The position numbers and the translations under genes were made by a program. A DNA stretch of 64,000 nucleotides, taken from NCBI RefSeq assembly GCF_937616625.2, contig NC_065573.1, positions 11,485,001 to 11,549,000 on the forward strand. Reading direction: 5' to 3'. The notes below the pieces were generated by a model, which was not told the DNA's origin, made no database searches, and saw nothing but the letters and a program-made list of their open reading frames with translations. Below, one piece after another: positions 59,849 to 64,000 of the stretch (the stretch's first letter is position 1; every line of letters starts with the position of its first letter). The stretch comes from Mercurialis annua (lineage: Eukaryota; Streptophyta; Magnoliopsida; Malpighiales; Euphorbiaceae).

Positions 59849-62338
59849 AACATTTAAAATGTGTTTTAGAGATTTTAATTCCATGTAAGGATTCTTGATG
59901 GTTGTTTATTTTGTTTACAAATTACAAAGAGTAATTTCATCTAGTATTATTTGCTTTACTGTGTTTTAATGATCTGCAAATTTTGGAATTGGCATTTTAT
60001 TTGTTATTTTTATTGAAGTTTTATGATGCTACTCCCTTTCCCTGTATCGGTTTCTAGTGATAATTTGATTTATTTTTTGATGTTCATGTTATTCAAACTG
60101 GTTCAACATTAACGCAGCTTGAAATTATAATTCAACTAGTTGCTGGAATTTATATATTTCAGACTGAGGCTCTCATTTCTACTTTCTACTCTTACTTGAC
60201 AAACTTAATATGCTTTAGTTTTTTCTTTTTAATTGTTTTTTTGAACTCTAAATCGAACTTGTTTGGCAAGTGACATTTTTATTTTTTTCACTGTCTATTA
60301 GATCTGTCAAATTTGTGGAGTTTGTAATCACTTATAATTTTATATTTCAACTAAACATAGTGCTTTCTTACGTATTTATATAGAAAACTGGCTTCCAAAG
60401 AAATGGTGTAGGAATTTCTGACATTCATTACAGCGGCAGTGCTTCTTGGTCACTTGGTACTCTTCTTACAACTTAGAAGTATAATCTGATTCCTTCTAGA
60501 AATTAGTTTATAAAGGAAAATGTCGTGAAGGACCATTCTAATTAAAACTCCACTAGTTTCTTATATATGTATATATATTTATATATATTAGTGTTATGTA
60601 ATGCAAATCTAAATCATGAATGTGCATGCTAAAAATATACAGGATTGTTTGCTTTAAGACTTTTCTTTTTTTGTGAAGGATCTAGAAGAGTGGACAAGGA
60701 TTGAGATCCTTGTTTACTGAAGGTGGAATTGATGCATTTAATCCAACAAAAAGGAGCTAGCAAGTATTCCAATTACAGAATTTTCCATTAAGCATGACAA
60801 TTGTGCTCATTGAAATGGTACATTCACCGTATAATAATTGAAATTTGTTTGCTGTAATTATTTTACCAAGTTAAAAATATGAAAAGAATATTAAATAATA
60901 ATTAAACCATAATAAGCTTTCAAGTAGTGGTGATTTGGAGTAGACAAATACAATTAGAAATAAAGAATGCATATTCTCTGTTTACTTTAAAATATTCTCC
61001 AAAGAGAAGTCATTCTAAAAGCTACTATGTTTAATCAGGTTCTATGGATCCAAATAAGCACATCAAGGTCACTGCTATTGATGGTTACTCCTAAAGTTTT
61101 GTCGCTTTTGGTATGAGAATGTATGGTAATTCATTTATCAATGTGTAAATTGTATTTGTTTATTAATTGAATATCTAATTGGTAATGTGCAGGTGGTTGT
61201 TATTGATGAAACTCACTCAAGAAAGTACTCAAAAAGGAAGATGGTAAATTTTTTCTTCATTAATCATAGAAAAGTATGTAGCCACTTTTATCAAAAACAA
61301 AAATGAAGTTTCTTTGTAAAACTATTATTTGTTTTTGTTTGCTGGAAGACTTTGCTTGAGCTTAAAGAAGTGGAGAGAATCTATTGCTGAAAGAAAGGAT
61401 AATTTGAAAATTGAATGTCCTGTAGTTAGTTGTTTTTTATAAGAATTGCACCTGAAAATGTTATACTCGTTATCTAAGATTCTAACAGTATATTTTTGTA
61501 TTTGCAATTATTGACAAACTTGTGTTCTATTTGATGTATGTCCTTTGATGTTAGTGATCCTTTTGCCTAGCAAACATAACAATTAGGTGTATACTCAGAT
61601 GAAATACTTGTAGGTAACAGCTTCTCTGCTTTTTAGCCGATTACTACTATGAAAAATCTTGTGGTGCTGCTGCGATGGTTTCCACATGATAGCTTTGTTG
61701 AGGTACGTTCTTTGTTTTGGACCTGTTTCTTAAATCTTGAATATAATGTTAGAACAAGATATGATTCTTCTATTTTGGAATGAGATGTTAGAGTTGAGAG
61801 TTTTTTCATTGCATTAGATTATTTTTTCAGTTTTAGTTGATATATGCAAATTCAAAAATCATTGCGCCATAAGAAAAACAAGTAATGAAAAATCATTGTG
61901 GATTTGCATTCATTTCCCCTTGGTATTTAATCTATTAAGTTTTTCTATTCCATGTGAATGTAGGATCTGGTTAGCAAGTGATTGGAAGCCAAAAGTTCCT
62001 TCTTCAATCCATAGAAGTGTTTTAGGTGTCAATTAGGTCATAATATTATCATACGACTCGGGATCTTTGATTTCATTTTACAAATTCTTACACTGATAGC
62101 TGAAGATGTTTTATGTCATACTATATATATCTACTATTAGAAATTTGAATAGAAGATGATGCTTAAGTTTTTATTGGTAATTTTATCTGCAGGTTTTGGG
62201 GTATATTAGGCATGTATCATTAAAGAAAAATGCAGTGTGGTGGTGAAACACCCTTGTTTAATCCTCTGTTTTCATGTACGTGAATGTTAATTGATATTTT
62301 ATGTTATCTTAAAGTCAAATCGATTTAATTAGTACTAG
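59849..62338. other. Second copy of the 2.5-kb sequence beyond the Tat LTR
   Basis: It matches 40151-42637 nearly base for base, with small indels such as the extra tatatttatatata near 60570. It contains the same exon-like patches and no long ORF. Homology stops at 62338 (gtactag). Confidence 0.6.
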
Positions 62339-62921
62339 TTTTTGAAATTGGAACTATAATTCTGTACTTGAGTAACTTAAGTTTTGGTTTTTGAAAAAAG
62401 AGTATAACGACTAGTACTCTTAAAACTATTGTGTTCTGTTTGTGTTGGAATTTCATTGTAATTGCCACCCCTGTAAAATTGTTGGTATATGTCAATATTT
62501 TTAATATTCATTTTGCATTCTTGGAGAAATCTCTAGGTAGATTATTTTCTATTATTGCTACTAATCTAATAGACTAAACTTAAAGTCATTTGAAGTGTCC
62601 TTGACATATTTTAGTTTTCACTTTTTTGACAGGTTGTACATGGCAGGTTCTTATTAAATTCTCTACCTTTGAAGTAACAAAAGGGCCTGAAGATCTAGTT
62701 TAAACAAAGTTCTTATGATGTTTTTAGTTTCTTATGATGTTTTTTGTTTAAACTAAGTTTTTAAGATGTTATTTTCCCACTAATCGTAATTAGAACCAAT
62801 GATTATGTTGAATAACTTGGTGTCGTGACATAAATCTTGAAATTAATTAACTTTCAGGTTGGTAATAAATTAAATTTGATTTGTATGATTCAATTTTTTT
62901 TTTTGAAAATTTAATGTTTAT
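62339..62921. other. AT-rich sequence, nothing recognised
   Basis: It continues directly from the duplicated flank and has no copy elsewhere in the window. It includes a direct repeat of 'gttcttatgatgtttttagtttcttatgatg' type (about 62711-62745). No ORF, no element ends. Confidence 0.5.
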
Positions 62922-63229
62922 GGCGACCGGATTATTGGCCGCAATAAGTCATTATAAAAAATATGAACATTTGATTGTGAAAGGCATTCGGTCGCGAATA
63001 ATGAAACATTTGGTCGCTAAAGGCCATTTTAAATACCGGTTAATTTCCTTTCCCTAATAACTTTTGCGACCGAATGCAATTTCCGGCCGCTAAATACTTT
63101 TAGAGCCGGGGCTTATTGCGACCGCTGGCGACCGGATTTATTCGGTCGCTAAAAGACATTAGCGACCGAATTGAGACTTACTTTTAGGGACTGAATTTCC
63201 GGTCGCTATTGAGCGTTTTTCTTGTAATG
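62922..63229 (+). mobile_element. 3' terminal remnant of another CACTA-type element
   Basis: Many GCGACCGG/CCGGTCGC subterminal motifs (a different core from the GCGACGGA of the large CACTA) lead to gcgtttttcttgtaatg at 63229. Read inversely that end is CATTACAAGAAAAACGC, one base off a CACTACAAGAAAAA CACTA terminus. No 5' TIR is present, so it is a truncated or very small defective element. Confidence 0.7.
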
Positions 63230-63442
63230 TATGTTATACACGTACTTGACACCTTGTCTCATTCTAATATCTCATGTACGTTTATATTACGTACGTACTT
63301 TACATCTTTTATCTACTGTTATGGTTTTGATTGTCTTTCATTTCTTATTTACTTATTGATCCCACATGTCATCCTAACCAACAAACTCACAACCTAACAA
63401 CTTCGGGATCATCCCATTGGAATAATTCTACCGAGTTACCAA
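63230..63442. other. Short non-coding spacer
   Basis: AT-rich, with a tacgtacgtac tract near 63285-63298 and a 62-codon open frame of low-complexity hydrophobic residues that I take to be chance. Confidence 0.4.
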
Positions 63443-63760
63443 GGTATCTGGGCCGCGAGCGTATCACCATCGTCTCAAGGTTACCCGGGGTATCTAGGCC
63501 GTGAGTATATCACCATCGCCTCAGGGTTACCAGTTAAGTTCAGGTATCCAAGCCGTGAGCGAATCACCATCCCCTCTTGACTTCACACCTACACATGCTA
63601 TGGTATCTGGACCGCAAGTGTATCACCATCGCATCAGGGTTACTCGGGGTATCTGGGCCGTGAGCGTATCACCATCGCCTCAGGGTTACCGGTTTAGTCC
63701 AGGTATCCAGGCCGTGAGCGAATCACCATCGCCTCCTGACTTAACACCTACACATACTTG
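63443..63760 (+). repeat. 159-bp higher-order tandem repeat, two units of three submonomers
   Basis: GGTATC(T/C)xGGCCG..AG.G.ATCACCATCGC recurs at 63443, 63489, 63543, 63602, 63648 and 63702, with spacings 46, 54, 59, 46 and 54. This gives a 159-bp unit (46+54+59) present twice. Because 159 is divisible by three, one frame (63501-63872) stays open and encodes a repeat of GYxxSxGIQAVSESPSP; I treat it as a by-product. Confidence 0.88.
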
Positions 63761-64000
63761 GACATACTCACACAAACCACCCAATAATCGAATGCCCTCA
63801 CATCAGTTAATTCTTGTGGTTTGTGTCTTATGTTTGTTGAGTTCGTTATTTCTGTTTTTCGTATATGTTTAGTTTTCTTGATCCGTTATGGACCATGACA
63901 TGCTCAATACAATCTAACAATACATTCGCAACACATGCACAGATAGGGTATTTGTTATGATTAATAGTACATATAGGAATGTACCATGTTTCCTTATTCA
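63761..64000. other. Right edge of the window, nothing recognised
   Basis: Non-repetitive AT-rich sequence following the tandem repeat. No ORF with a recognisable product. Confidence 0.4.

Larger units (their letters stand above)
42638..62338 (+). mobile_element. Tandem copy 2: Tat element with gag and nested CACTA, LTR and flank (19.7 kb)
   Basis: It has the same order as copy 1 but includes gag at its left end. Homology to copy 1 covers 44612-62338. The junction with copy 1 is at 42637/42638: ...gtactag is shared with 62332-62338, after which copy 1 goes into gggaaatagatt-ATG (gag) and copy 2 into tttttgaaattgg. Large deletions relative to copy 1 lie at the CACTA 5' region, CACTA leader, TNPD, CACTA 3' tip and the antisense gene start. 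Confidence 0.85.

Noticed and set aside
63501..63872. 123-codon ORF as a real gene
   Set aside because: It is the in-frame translation of a 159-bp tandem repeat with no unique domain.

Overview
This window is plant nuclear DNA, almost certainly eudicot pericentromeric or other transposon-rich heterochromatin. It is AT-rich, has no intact host gene that I can recognise, and consists of nested plant transposons: Ty3 chromovirus-like LTRs, a Ty3 Tat-lineage retrotransposon with two RNase H domains, CACTA (En/Spm) DNA transposons, a Mutator-like transposon and two tandem-repeat arrays. Every coding sequence seen is broken by stops, frameshifts or deletions, so all are annotated as pseudogenes or element fragments. 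No rRNA, tRNA or CRISPR was seen.

Layout. (1) 1-13180 is one minus-strand LTR retrotransposon. The polypurine tract, 'gaggacgag' tail and LTR ends TGTAATATCCC...GGGTCGTGACA fit the Del/Tekay chromoviruses. It runs from a partial 3' LTR (1-1237) through a decayed interior (1238-8559) to an initiator-Met primer site (8545-8555) and 5' LTR (8560-13180). Two solo LTRs of the same superfamily are nested in it: 1891-4481 (minus; flanks acgtt/acgtg) and 8965-10892 (plus; perfect CTATA target duplication). All these LTRs carry an array of short palindromes with a 3-nt centre. (2) 13181-15694 is a 59-bp satellite (30+29 bp half-units) into which the element inserted. (3) 15695-18430 has no gene, only LTR-like decayed sequence. 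(4) 18431-21825 holds a broken Mutator-like transposase (plus) and, convergent to it, a fragment of a Ulp1-type protease (minus) whose catalytic Cys is lost. A chromovirus LTR interrupts the protease at 21826 and is itself cut off at about 22248.

(5) 22249-62338 is a large tandem duplication. Each unit holds a plus-strand Tat-lineage element (gag, PR, RT, RH, second aRNH, IN), an antisense multi-exon plant-mobile-domain gene, one LTR and about 2.5 kb beyond the LTR. In both copies a CACTA transposon (TNPD/TNP2-like and TNPA-like genes) sits at the identical position between RH and aRNH, with the same CTT target duplication. Copy 1 is 22249-42637 and lacks gag. Copy 2 is 42638-62338; it keeps gag but has large internal deletions. 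Shared stops show the element was dead before it was duplicated.

(6) 62339-64000 contains the flank, a CACTA terminal remnant (62922-63229) and a 159-bp higher-order tandem repeat (63443-63760).

The likely order of events is: Tat insertion, CACTA insertion into Tat, tandem duplication of about 20 kb, then independent decay with microhomology-flanked deletions. Family names come from motifs read by eye; no database search was possible.
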